The notes beneath the pieces are model-generated. The model made no database searches and was not told the origin of the DNA. It worked only from the letters and a program-made list of their open reading frames with translations. A stretch of 64,000 nucleotides of DNA, taken from contig NZ_JBDLLW010000002.1 of the NCBI RefSeq assembly GCF_043789415.1, forward strand, positions 124,001-188,000, written 5' to 3'. Shown here one piece after another: positions 46,682 to 54,533 of this stretch. Source of the stretch: Renibacterium sp043789415. GTDB taxonomy: Bacteria > Actinomycetota > Actinomycetes > Actinomycetales > Micrococcaceae. Numbering within the stretch: the first letter of the stretch is position 1; every line of letters starts with the position of its first letter. Position numbers and translations under genes: made by a program.

Positions 46682-47854
46682 ATGAAATCTTTGCGAAGAT
46701 TAGTGTTATTTTTTGTTTCTGTATTTATGATAGGTGTTTGTTTTGTTTTTACTTCTCCTGCTCAAGCGATAAGTGGTGGTGATCTGGCGGTGCGGGGGCA
46801 GATACCGTCTTTTGTTGGCCTCTTCCAACTTGAAAGCCAAGGTGGTTATTCGTGTGGTGGCGTGTTAGTTGCTCCGGATAGGGTGCTCACTGCTGCGCAC
46901 TGCATTGATGAGCTGGGGGAAGATATTGATCTGAATTATGTTGCTGTGGGAGATGGCAGTATTCCTGAACTGAAATCTTGGGCGAAACAACATCCTTACG
47001 GTGTTACGGGTGTTGTTCAATTACCTGATTACAAGCTTTTTGATGACATTTACGGGACTGTTCGAGGCGATATGGCAGTTCTTCGGTTAGAACGCCCGGT
47101 AGAGGGTGCTGCTGTAGCGCAGATCAGTGATACTCCGATAAAAGTAGGCGGGATTTATCAAGGATTCGGACACGGGGCAACAACCAACGACTCATCTGAA
47201 CTCAGTGACCCTCTCAAGACGGTGAAGCTTCGCAATATCGATTCGACTAGTTGTTCGGCGAAAATCTCGCAAAATGTGCCGGGAGGGGTTGCTGAGGGGA
47301 CGGAGTGTTTCGAACCGGAACGAGTTGGGAGTGAAGATTCGGTCTGTTCTGGTGATTCTGGAAGCCCGTTAGTTGATGCGAAAGGCCACGTCGTCGCGGT
47401 GACTTCTTGGGCTACTAATACTATGAAGAAGACTTATTGTGCCGACCGATCAAACCCCGTTCAGGCGTTTCAAGATGTGGTGCGGTATAAGCAGATGATT
47501 TTAGACCCGCATCTTTTTGACCTGATCCCGGCCACGGTGAACTCGCGGATTCCGGTCACCACCGTTACCGCAGATCAGTCGTTATCAACACCGTTAGAAT
47601 GCAGGTTAGCTAACGGTGAGGTCCCCGAAAACTGGAAAATTGGGATTACCGGAGGATCCCCTGAACTCGTCTACTCAGCATTTTTCGGGAATAAAAAAGA
47701 TAACCCCGACGGAAAAATCTCCATCCCCGCGAACAGGAAAGCTCTCTTGCTGCCAGCGACGTGGGCCAGATGCGATATACCTCAGATCCAAGTCCCCGGG
47801 GCCCCTACAGGATACAAAACCATGTCATCTACCGGTAACGACAAAAACCTCTAA
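46682..47854 (+). CDS. Secreted trypsin-like serine protease (S1 family)
   Basis: From ATG 46682 (GGAG 9 bases upstream) the product has 390 residues. The signal peptide (about 1-29, cut after AQA) is followed at once by ISGGDLAVRG, so the mature N-terminus is an IVGG-like ISGG without a propeptide. The triad is His73 in LTAAHCIDEL, Asp130 in RGDMAVLRL and Ser226 in VCSGDSGSPL. About 120 residues follow the protease domain. Codon use is AT-rich. The ADP-ribosyltransferase gene lies about 0.3 kb downstream across an IS3 remnant; whether the protease acts on it is a guess. Confidence 0.88.
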   Translation: MKSLRRLVLFFVSVFMIGVCFVFTSPAQAISGGDLAVRGQIPSFVGLFQLESQGGYSCGGVLVAPDRVLTAAHCIDELGEDIDLNYVAVGDGSIPELKSWAKQHPYGVTGVVQLPDYKLFDDIYGTVRGDMAVLRLERPVEGAAVAQISDTPIKVGGIYQGFGHGATTNDSSELSDPLKTVKLRNIDSTSCSAKISQNVPGGVAEGTECFEPERVGSEDSVCSGDSGSPLVDAKGHVVAVTSWATNTMKKTYCADRSNPVQAFQDVVRYKQMILDPHLFDLIPATVNSRIPVTTVTADQSLSTPLECRLANGEVPENWKIGITGGSPELVYSAFFGNKKDNPDGKISIPANRKALLLPATWARCDIPQIQVPGAPTGYKTMSSTGNDKNL

Positions 47855-47903
47855 CCGGACGTATCAAGGGATTGTCGAGAGGTTTAGTTGACAGTTGAGC
47901 TAA

Positions 47904-48090
47904 GCGGAGAATCGTGAGTTGCAGCGGGCAAACCAGATTCTGCTCGCGGCATCGAGTTTCTTCGCGCGGCAGCTCGACCCGCGACTGCCGTGGTAGCGGC
48001 TTTCATTGATACCTATCCTCACCTATATGGGATCGAGCCGATCTGCCGGGTGCTCAAAGAGCATGGATGCAACATCGCGTTGTCCACTAG
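47904..48090 (+). mobile_element. IS3-family transposase remnant (end of orfA, start of orfB)
   Basis: In the frame ending at 47996 the DNA reads RELQRANQILLAASSFF then ARQLDPRLPW-stop, the C-terminus of an IS3-type OrfA. In the overlapping frame from GTG 47990 it reads VVAAFIDTYPHLYGIEPICR then VLKEHGCNIALST, the N-terminus of the matching OrfB. The orfA stop and orfB start overlap as in intact IS3 elements. The rest of both genes and the terminal repeats are missing. The fragment lies directly before the toxin-like gene. Confidence 0.87.
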
Positions 48091-48138
48091 ATGCACAGAA
48101 TTCACACACCGAACCGAACCCTCAACGACTGGAAAATC

Positions 48139-49338
48139 ATGAAAAAAACAAGAATAGCTCTGGTCTTCCTGGTATCACTCTTGCTTGTTGCAAGCACGAC
48201 ATCCGAAGCCCTCGCGCTATCTGACCCCAAATACCCCGTGGTCAGCTCAGATGCGGCGGTCTCCAAAGCGCCCCCAGAAAATCCACAAAAATTTCTCTTC
48301 CGAGGAGACAGCAGTGCTCCTAGTTCGACGTTTTCAACTGGTTTTATCCCTCAAGGCACTAATCCAGACCTGCTAGCGCACCTCAGCTTCCGAGGAGGAA
48401 GCGGCTACGTCTCCACGAGTGTGAGCGAAACCGCTGCGACCAGCTACGTCTACGGAAGATCGGATGCGCAGGCCCAGACCGGTTACCTGTATGTCATTGC
48501 GCCGGTCAATTTGAACGGTCACTTTATCCCTGACATCTTTCCCAATGATGGCGCGGTGAGATATAACCAGGAGTTCGCCGTCGGCACGTCCATCCCGGGG
48601 AATCTCATCGTCGGCGCTTATACGTTCACCAGGGGAAACTCTCAGCCCACCGCCTGGACACCTAATCCTCAGTACACTCAAGCTCAAGCACATCCCTTCA
48701 ACCAGACAACACCGAGCGGCGGCATCTGTTCAGCGATTGTCCAAGGAGTGAAGTCCCTGTGTTCACTGAATTGCCGCAGTCCACGGTCTCTCGATTCGCA
48801 GACGGTACCGCAGTTCGACGGCGTCTGCTCCGGGGTCGATAAACAGGCGCCAGCAAAGAACCTGCCTCCAACGCTGGAGGCCATCAGCAAACTGGATCAA
48901 AAGGATGTCAAGCTGCTCGCCTGGGGAGGAGGCTCCGCTTCTACCTGGGGTGGGCAGGTCTGCCTGTATGCGCCGGTTGACACTACGGAAGTTGGCGCCT
49001 GGGCCACCAAATGTTCCAGGGAGAAGTATCACGGATATTCTGATATCTGGAAACTGAACATCAAATCCACCTCAGCGCAGAGCATCAAATTCACTCTTCG
49101 CCAGGACTCCCAATGCTTAAACAATATGCCGGGGAGCAAAATCACCCTGAACTCCTGCAATGCGGACTCAGCGGTCTTGGAGATTGCAGCCAACGGGCAG
49201 CTGAAGCTCTCTGACGGAAATCATCTGGTTCTCACCGCGAATACGCTTTATTGGGCGGTGATGTACGGTTATGTGTTCGCTCAAGGAGGATCAGTTGATA
49301 ACAACGATTGGGCGGTTTGGTCGATTCAGGCCTGGTAG
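48139..49338 (+). CDS. Cholera-toxin-A-like secreted ADP-ribosyltransferase with C-terminal lectin-like domain
   Basis: From ATG 48139 the 399-residue product has a signal peptide cut near residue 27 (SEALA). Residues 50-163 follow the cholera/LT enterotoxin A chain: FLFRGDSSAP with catalytic Arg55, GYVSTSVSETAA with the Ser-Thr-Ser, GYLYVIAPVN, and YNQEFAVGTSIPGNLIVGAY, whose Glu145 matches the catalytic glutamate and whose order matches the CTA stretch EQEVSALGGIP. At Glu minus 2 there is Asn and not Glu or Gln, which is odd. A cysteine-rich link (Cys197, 208, 212, 230) leads to residues 260-399, with CL...C pairs (275/292, 326/340) resembling a ricin-type beta-trefoil. A single-chain AB-type toxin is the likely form. 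Target unknown. Confidence 0.82.
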   Translation: MKKTRIALVFLVSLLLVASTTSEALALSDPKYPVVSSDAAVSKAPPENPQKFLFRGDSSAPSSTFSTGFIPQGTNPDLLAHLSFRGGSGYVSTSVSETAATSYVYGRSDAQAQTGYLYVIAPVNLNGHFIPDIFPNDGAVRYNQEFAVGTSIPGNLIVGAYTFTRGNSQPTAWTPNPQYTQAQAHPFNQTTPSGGICSAIVQGVKSLCSLNCRSPRSLDSQTVPQFDGVCSGVDKQAPAKNLPPTLEAISKLDQKDVKLLAWGGGSASTWGGQVCLYAPVDTTEVGAWATKCSREKYHGYSDIWKLNIKSTSAQSIKFTLRQDSQCLNNMPGSKITLNSCNADSAVLEIAANGQLKLSDGNHLVLTANTLYWAVMYGYVFAQGGSVDNNDWAVWSIQAW

Positions 49339-49657
49339 CATCATCCGCGTTTTAACAAAAATATCGGATAAGAAATAACCGCTGATTCTAACTGGATTCA
49401 TTGATCCTGCTCGATGGGCTGCTCTTGCCCGTCAAAAGCAGCCCATCTACGATTTTTCAAAAGAGGAATCTAGTCTCAGTAGCTAAAAATTAAAGACATG
49501 ATGCCGCTCGCCAGAAGATCAGGAGGGCGGCATCATGTCGCTCAAATCGAACGCATAATTTCTCTTCACTTTGCCGAGCAAAATAAGCGTCTCTGTGAAT
49601 TTAGTATGTAGAGATAATACTTACTTTTTAGTTCTTTAAATCTGTTAGTTTCGAAGC
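49339..49657 (+). other. Intergenic stretch with two hairpins
   Basis: Besides the terminator at 49413-49457, a second stem with 13-bp arms (GACATGATGCCGC and its complement) lies at 49495-49507 and 49527-49539, around a 19-base loop, without a T tract. It is probably structural or regulatory for the amidase transcript. The remaining sequence is AT-rich and contains no gene that I can support. Confidence 0.6.
49413..49457 (+). terminator. Terminator after the ADP-ribosyltransferase gene
   Basis: GATGGGCTGCT and AGCAGCCCATC form an 11-bp stem around a 13-base loop, then TACGATTTTTC gives the T tract. Confidence 0.87.
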
Positions 49658-49813
49658 ATGGATATTTCACGTCGTTCATTGTTCATTTTCGGCTCGGTTT
49701 CACTTCTAAGCTTTTCTGGCTTGTTTTCCACTCAGCTCGCCCACGCTTCAAACACCAAAAAATCCACCTCGGCTAGTGATATTGAACTTGGATGTCCGCT
49801 GGGAAAGGGATAG
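49658..49813 (+). CDS. Tat signal peptide ORF, in frame with the downstream amidase
   Basis: A 51-residue ORF reads MDISRRSLFIFGSVSLLSFS and continues to a cleavage-like AHA site near residue 30, ending GCPLGKG at TAG 49811. The twin arginines and hydrophobic stretch are a typical Tat signal. The amidase ATG at 49823 is in the same frame, only four codons beyond the TAG. So this is either a short leader cistron coupled to the amidase, or the signal peptide of an amidase broken by one stop codon. The frame and the sense of the peptide favour the second. Confidence 0.72.
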   Translation: MDISRRSLFIFGSVSLLSFSGLFSTQLAHASNTKKSTSASDIELGCPLGKG

Positions 49814-49822
49814 GAGACTCTG

Positions 49823-50308
49823 ATGACTAAAATCACCTGGGTTCCTTCGCCGTCCTTTTCAGAGGGCAGAGAAGATCGTTCGGGCACGGTGAACACCGTC
49901 GATTTCATCGTGATCCACTACATCGTCGGCACGCTGGCCGCGGCTGACCAGGTTTTCAGCCAAGAGGAGAGTCAGGTCAGCGCACACTACGGGATCGGCG
50001 AAGGACAGATCCATCAGTATGTGCGCGAACAAGATACCGCTTGGCATGCGGGGAACTTCACTATGAACACGAAGAGCATCGGCATTGAGCACTCCGCTGA
50101 CACCGACCGTGCACCGGATGAATCGACCTATAAGAACTCGATTGAACTCTGCGTCTCGCTCTGTGAAAAATATCGCTTAGACCCTCGAACGGCGATCATC
50201 CCGCATAGCCAGGTCGTCGCCACCTTGTGTCCGGGGACCGTCGACATCAATCGGATCATCGAAGGTACCGCACAAGGAGTGCACTCCCAGCGCCCCACCA
50301 AAACCTAA
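49823..50308 (+). CDS. N-acetylmuramoyl-L-alanine amidase (PGRP/amidase_2)
   Basis: The 161-residue enzyme shows VDFIVIHYIVGTLAAADQVF (zinc His), SQVSAHYGIGEGQIHQYV, DTAWHAGNF, KSIGIEHSADT and a final IPHSQVVATLCPGTVDINRI, supplying the other zinc ligands and the catalytic tyrosine region. It cuts the bond between muramic acid and L-Ala in peptidoglycan. AGGAG six bases before ATG 49823 supports a real start, although the protein then has no signal and would be cytoplasmic. The same frame, four codons earlier, ends a Tat signal peptide. Confidence 0.88.
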   Translation: MTKITWVPSPSFSEGREDRSGTVNTVDFIVIHYIVGTLAAADQVFSQEESQVSAHYGIGEGQIHQYVREQDTAWHAGNFTMNTKSIGIEHSADTDRAPDESTYKNSIELCVSLCEKYRLDPRTAIIPHSQVVATLCPGTVDINRIIEGTAQGVHSQRPTKT

Positions 50309-50599
50309 AGCCCAGTTCAAAGCTTAAAGCAGAGCCCCCGCACGTCTGTCACGCAAAACTCCTCCCCAGCTGTGCGCCGAAGGCCGTGCAGCGAAGTGCC
50401 ATCGGACACTCAGAGAATTTACGGCAGATTGGCACCCGCAGCTTGACGCGTCTCATGCTAAGCACGCAGCACACTCATCCTGGTGACCGATTTCCTTCGG
50501 ATTAGCAACAGAGATTCTTATCAATTCATAAATGGGACATAAGTTTTGCTGTCTTTTCCATTAAGATTTCATCAAAGGATACTTCGGAAGGACATCGCT

Positions 50600-52006
50600 A
50601 TGACCCAGACCCTGAACCCCGTCACCGTGGCAGCAGGCGCAGTAGAACTCGCAACGATCGCTGAGGGTCAAGCTTGGCAGGATCTGAAAGCGGCTGCCAC
50701 TGAGATTCAGGGCCTGCAGATCAAAGATGGTTCCGTTCCCGAGGCGACTGATCGTCCGCGTGCCGCGGAACTGGTCGAGGTGATCACGGCGTCCATCAAG
50801 GAACTCGCCCCGCACTTCCCGCACGACGACGAGTATCTTTCCTTACTCGTCAAGGACTTCGAGCGCTGGGCCGCTGAAGGCTTCGGTGCTCCTGATTTTC
50901 TGGACTCGCTCCTGGCCTTCCAGCCGCAGGAACATCGCATCGATGGCCTGGGGCACCTCGTGGTCTTCCCGATGTATACCCAGAACGGCTCCACCAACCG
51001 TTTCGTCGAGGCTGTCCTGGTCCAGGTGATCTGGCCCGAGTTCATTTCCGAGCTCGAAGCTGGCGACTACTCGAACGCTCTCTTCGTGCCGATCAGCTTC
51101 GTGGATTTCACCCCTGGTTATGACACCAATTCAGCGGTGCTCTTCCCAGAGAGCGTCGGCGTCCGGGAGACACCGAGCTTCACCTGGGGCGCCATCTTCC
51201 AGGATCGCGAGGCCGCCCGTTTCCGCCGGGTGCTGCGCGCTGCCGCGGAGATCACCTCACTCGAATTGCCGGCGGACGCTGCGGAACTGCTCGACGATCA
51301 GCAACTCACCCAAGAAGCTTTTGTGATGTGGGATCTGATCCACGATCGCACCCACATGCGCGGCGATCTGCCCTTCGACCCTTTCATGATCAAGCAGCGG
51401 ATGCCGTTCTTCCTCTACTCCCTCGAAGAACTGCGTTGCGATCTGACCGCCTTCAGCGAATCGGTGAAGATCGAGAAGGATCCGGAGGCCTCCGAGGAAG
51501 CCCGCAAATACGCCAAGCTCGTGCAGTACGCAGTGATCTTCGACCGGATCTTCCGCTTCGCCATCACCGGCAGCCGGGTGCGCAACTACGACGGTCTCGG
51601 CGGCCAGTTGCTCTTCGCCTGGATGCACCAGCACCACGTACTGCACTGGACCGACACCAAACTGACCATCGACTGGGACGAAGTGGCCGACGTCGTCGTC
51701 GCCCTGGGCGAGCAGATCCATGACCTCTACTGGCGCTCCATCGACCGGCCCAAGACCGCTCACTGGCTGGCAGCCTATGAGCTGGTCTCCAATACCGTGA
51801 CCCCGAACCCTGCCTCGGTCTGGGCTAAGGGGCCAGAGGCACTGCCTTTGAACGAACCGCCGCGGGCGCTCACCGATCAGGTGCTCGACGACGAGTTCCC
51901 GCTCTCCATGTTCTACGAGGCGCTGGAGAAGAAGATGCGCCCGGTGATCGACTCCACCACCGGCATCACCGGTAAAGATGCTTTGAATGGTACAACTGAA
52001 GCATGA
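50600..52006 (+). CDS. DUF6421 family protein
   Basis: From ATG 50600 (GGAAGGA upstream) the product has 468 residues and is mostly soluble and acidic. Segments such as FEKDFERW-like, VVFPMYTQNGSTNRFVEAV, DLIHDRTHMRGDLPFDPFMI and GLGGQLLFAWMHQHHVLHW, with clustered histidines, fit the DUF6421 family of actinobacteria, whose function is unknown. The HDRTH and HQHHxLHW segments could bind a metal. It overlaps the next SDR gene by 4 bp, so the two are coupled. Confidence 0.83.
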   Translation: MTQTLNPVTVAAGAVELATIAEGQAWQDLKAAATEIQGLQIKDGSVPEATDRPRAAELVEVITASIKELAPHFPHDDEYLSLLVKDFERWAAEGFGAPDFLDSLLAFQPQEHRIDGLGHLVVFPMYTQNGSTNRFVEAVLVQVIWPEFISELEAGDYSNALFVPISFVDFTPGYDTNSAVLFPESVGVRETPSFTWGAIFQDREAARFRRVLRAAAEITSLELPADAAELLDDQQLTQEAFVMWDLIHDRTHMRGDLPFDPFMIKQRMPFFLYSLEELRCDLTAFSESVKIEKDPEASEEARKYAKLVQYAVIFDRIFRFAITGSRVRNYDGLGGQLLFAWMHQHHVLHWTDTKLTIDWDEVADVVVALGEQIHDLYWRSIDRPKTAHWLAAYELVSNTVTPNPASVWAKGPEALPLNEPPRALTDQVLDDEFPLSMFYEALEKKMRPVIDSTTGITGKDALNGTTEA

Positions 52007-52689
52007 AAAATATTCTGATCACCGGGGCCTCCTCAGCCACAGGCATTGCCGTCGCTAAAACGTTTGTTGACGCCGGGGATCGCGTGCTGATCGTCGGTTC
52101 GTCGGCCGAACGCATCGAAGCAGCCGCCGCAGCCAGTGGCGCAATATCTCGGGTCGCCGATTTGAGCAATCCCGAAGAGGTCGCAGAAGTGCACGAGTGG
52201 ATCGGCGGTCCGCTGGATGGCCTGGTCCACTTGGTCGGGGGCTGGCGTGGCGGTGGCTCGATTCCGGAGCAGCAGGATGCCGATTGGGGTTTCCTCTCCA
52301 ATGCGGTGATTCAGACCCTGCGGGTGACCAGCCGAGAGTTCTTCACTGAATTGGCCGAGAACGCGGGCCGACTCACCATCGTCTCCTCAACCGCGGTCGC
52401 CGCGCCGACCGCGTCGAACGCTAACTACGTAGCCGCTAAAGCGGCAGCCGAGGCTTGGACGCTCGCGGTGGCCGAGGGCTTTGCGAAGCACGCGGGAGAC
52501 TCCGATTCGGCGGCCGCCTTCGTGTTCCGAGTCAATTCACTGCTCACCGACGACATGAAGACCGCGCAGCCGGAACGCACGTTCCCGGGTTACACGCACG
52601 TCGATGACTTGGCGAGTCGGATCCTGGAAGCTTTCCGCCAGCCCGGGACTGGCCTCAACGGGACTATTCTCGACCTCACCACGAGCTGA
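52003..52689 (+). CDS. Short-chain dehydrogenase/reductase
   Basis: The 228-residue protein opens NILITGASSATGIAVAKTFV, a Rossmann TGxxxxxG site, then HLVGGWRGGG, LTIVSSTAVAAPTASNANYVAAKAA with the catalytic Ser, Tyr and Lys (YVAAK). The later helix region and YTHVDDLASRILEAF are typical of SDR proteins. Coupled to the DUF6421 gene by an ATGA overlap. Substrate unknown. Confidence 0.9.
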   Translation: MKNILITGASSATGIAVAKTFVDAGDRVLIVGSSAERIEAAAAASGAISRVADLSNPEEVAEVHEWIGGPLDGLVHLVGGWRGGGSIPEQQDADWGFLSNAVIQTLRVTSREFFTELAENAGRLTIVSSTAVAAPTASNANYVAAKAAAEAWTLAVAEGFAKHAGDSDSAAAFVFRVNSLLTDDMKTAQPERTFPGYTHVDDLASRILEAFRQPGTGLNGTILDLTTS

Positions 52690-52818
52690 GGCCACGCACT
52701 GGATTTTGGCCTGAAATATCTGGCCTCGACCCAGCGGCTTCGCGATAGTGTATTCACTGAACCAGATACCAAGCCGGGCACTTTCGCGGTGCCAGGAGCT
52801 ACCTCGAACCAGGGAAAA

Positions 52819-53871
52819 ATGACTGAATCGCTGCACGATAAGAACCTCCGCGGCTTCGCCTCCGATAACTACGCCGGGGTGCACCCCGAAGTCCTGCAGG
52901 CTCTGACCGCCGCCAATGAGGGCCACCAGGTGTCCTACGGTGAGGATGTCTACACCGCTAAGCTCCTCGAGGTCTTCGAAAAGCACTTCGGCACGGGTAT
53001 CGAGGTCTATCCGGTATTCAACGGCACCGGTGCCAATGTGCTCAGCCTGCAGGCCGCACTCCCCCGCTGGGGCGCGGTGGTCGCCGCTAAAACAGCCCAT
53101 ATCAATATGGATGAAGGCGGCGCCCCGGAACGTGTCGGCGGCATGAAACTGCTCACCGTGGACACCCCGGATGGCAAGCTCACCCCTGAACTGATCGATC
53201 AAGAGGCATGGGGCTGGGGCGATGAACACCGGGCGCAACCGCTCGCTGTCTCCATCGCGCAGGTCACCGAAGTGGGCACCTGCTATACGCCGGAGGAGAT
53301 CAAAGCGATCGCGGATCACGCGCACGCTCGCGGCATGGTGCTACATATGGACGGTGCCCGGCTGGCCAATGCAGCAGCTCACCTGGGCCTGCCTTTCAAA
53401 GCCTTCACCACCGACGTCGGCGTGGATGTGCTCTCCTTTGGCGGCACCAAGAACGGCCTGATCTTCGGTGAGTCAGTCATCGTGCTCAACCCAGAGGCCG
53501 CGCCGGGCCTGAAGTACCTGCGCAAGCTCAATATGCAATTAGCATCCAAGATGCGCTTCATCTCGGCGCAGTTCATCGCCCTGCTGGAAGGCGACCTCTG
53601 GCTCCGTTCGGCAAGCCACGCCAACGCGATGGCGGCCCGGTTGCGTGCCGGGATCGAGCAGATTCCCGAAGTCCAGGCGACGCAGCAGACTCAGGCCAAT
53701 GGCGTCTTTGCCATTCTGCCCGAAGGAGTCGCTGACCGGGTTCGGCAGAAATTCCGTTTCTACGACTGGGACGAAGCCCGCCGGGAAGTGCGCTGGATGT
53801 GCTCCTTCGACACCACCGAAGCCGATATCGATGCTTTCCTGGCCACCATCCGCGAGGAAGTCAGCCGGTAA
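52819..53871 (+). CDS. ltaE: Low-specificity L-threonine aldolase
   Basis: PLP enzyme splitting threonine to glycine and acetaldehyde. From ATG 52819 it has 350 residues with RGFASDNYAGVHPEVLQAL, VFNGTGANVLSLQAAL, HINMDEGGAPERVGG, GMVLHMDGARLANAAAHLG and the PLP lysine in LSFGGTKNGLIFG. A possible promoter lies in the 130-bp gap after the SDR gene. Length and motifs are complete. Confidence 0.93.
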   Translation: MTESLHDKNLRGFASDNYAGVHPEVLQALTAANEGHQVSYGEDVYTAKLLEVFEKHFGTGIEVYPVFNGTGANVLSLQAALPRWGAVVAAKTAHINMDEGGAPERVGGMKLLTVDTPDGKLTPELIDQEAWGWGDEHRAQPLAVSIAQVTEVGTCYTPEEIKAIADHAHARGMVLHMDGARLANAAAHLGLPFKAFTTDVGVDVLSFGGTKNGLIFGESVIVLNPEAAPGLKYLRKLNMQLASKMRFISAQFIALLEGDLWLRSASHANAMAARLRAGIEQIPEVQATQQTQANGVFAILPEGVADRVRQKFRFYDWDEARREVRWMCSFDTTEADIDAFLATIREEVSR

Positions 53872-53942
53872 ATCCGGTCTCAGCTGCCGCTGAAACGGCG
53901 CGCCTTCGCCGTCTTGTCGGTGCTCAGGCATACTCTTCGAAG

Positions 53943-54533
53943 GTGAGCGCGCTTGCACAAGTCCCTTCTGACTTCCTGACTGCCCTGAGCACATTGCGAC
54001 GGGCCAATTGTCGTAGTGAACTACGGCTCGAGGAGATTCCGGCCCCTTCCCGGCTCGCACCCTACGCGGTGGCCTTGGGCGCTGAAGTCTTCGAAGCCGT
54101 CGGCATTTCCGAACGCACTTCCTCGGAGTTGGCCACCGGGCGGTTCATCCTGTTGCATGATCCAGACGGGTCTGCGCTCTGGGATGGCACCTTCCGCATC
54201 GTGACCTATATCCGTGCTCGGTTGGAAGCCGATATCGGCACGGATGCCATGCTCGGTTCAGTCGCCTGGACCTGGCTGGTTGAAGCCTTGGAAACCCACG
54301 GCGCCCGGTACCGGGCAGCGGGCGGAACCGCCACTCGGATTCTCTCTGAAAGCTACGGCTCCCTGGCCGGGCGACCGGACGCGATCGATATTGAGTTGCG
54401 GGCCTCCTGGACGCCGGAGACCGAGAAGATGAAAGATCATTTGGAGGCCTGGTCAGATATGGTCTGCACTTTTGCCGGGCTGCCACCGCTGCCCGAAGGC
54501 GTCAGCGCACTACCCCATCGGCGGCGCAGTTGA
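53943..54533 (+). CDS. DUF3000 family protein
   Basis: I choose GTG 53943, giving about 196 residues from VSALAQVPSDFLTALSTLRR; the upstream open frame overlaps ltaE. The middle ELATGRFILLHDPDGSALWDGTFRIV and IGTDAMLGSVAWTWLVEALE match the actinobacterial DUF3000 family. It is found before the RNase D gene in related genomes and its stop overlaps the RNase D TTG start. Function unknown. Confidence 0.85.
   Translation: MSALAQVPSDFLTALSTLRRANCRSELRLEEIPAPSRLAPYAVALGAEVFEAVGISERTSSELATGRFILLHDPDGSALWDGTFRIVTYIRARLEADIGTDAMLGSVAWTWLVEALETHGARYRAAGGTATRILSESYGSLAGRPDAIDIELRASWTPETEKMKDHLEAWSDMVCTFAGLPPLPEGVSALPHRRRS

Noticed and set aside
48006..48224. ORF of 72 codons upstream of the toxin-like gene
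   Set aside because: Not read by the recognised IS3 remnant or by the secreted protein; it overlaps the latter's start in another frame.
49823..50308. Prophage lysin indicating a prophage remnant
   Set aside because: No holin, structural or integrase genes are near, and an in-frame Tat signal precedes it, so a secreted host-type amidase is more likely.
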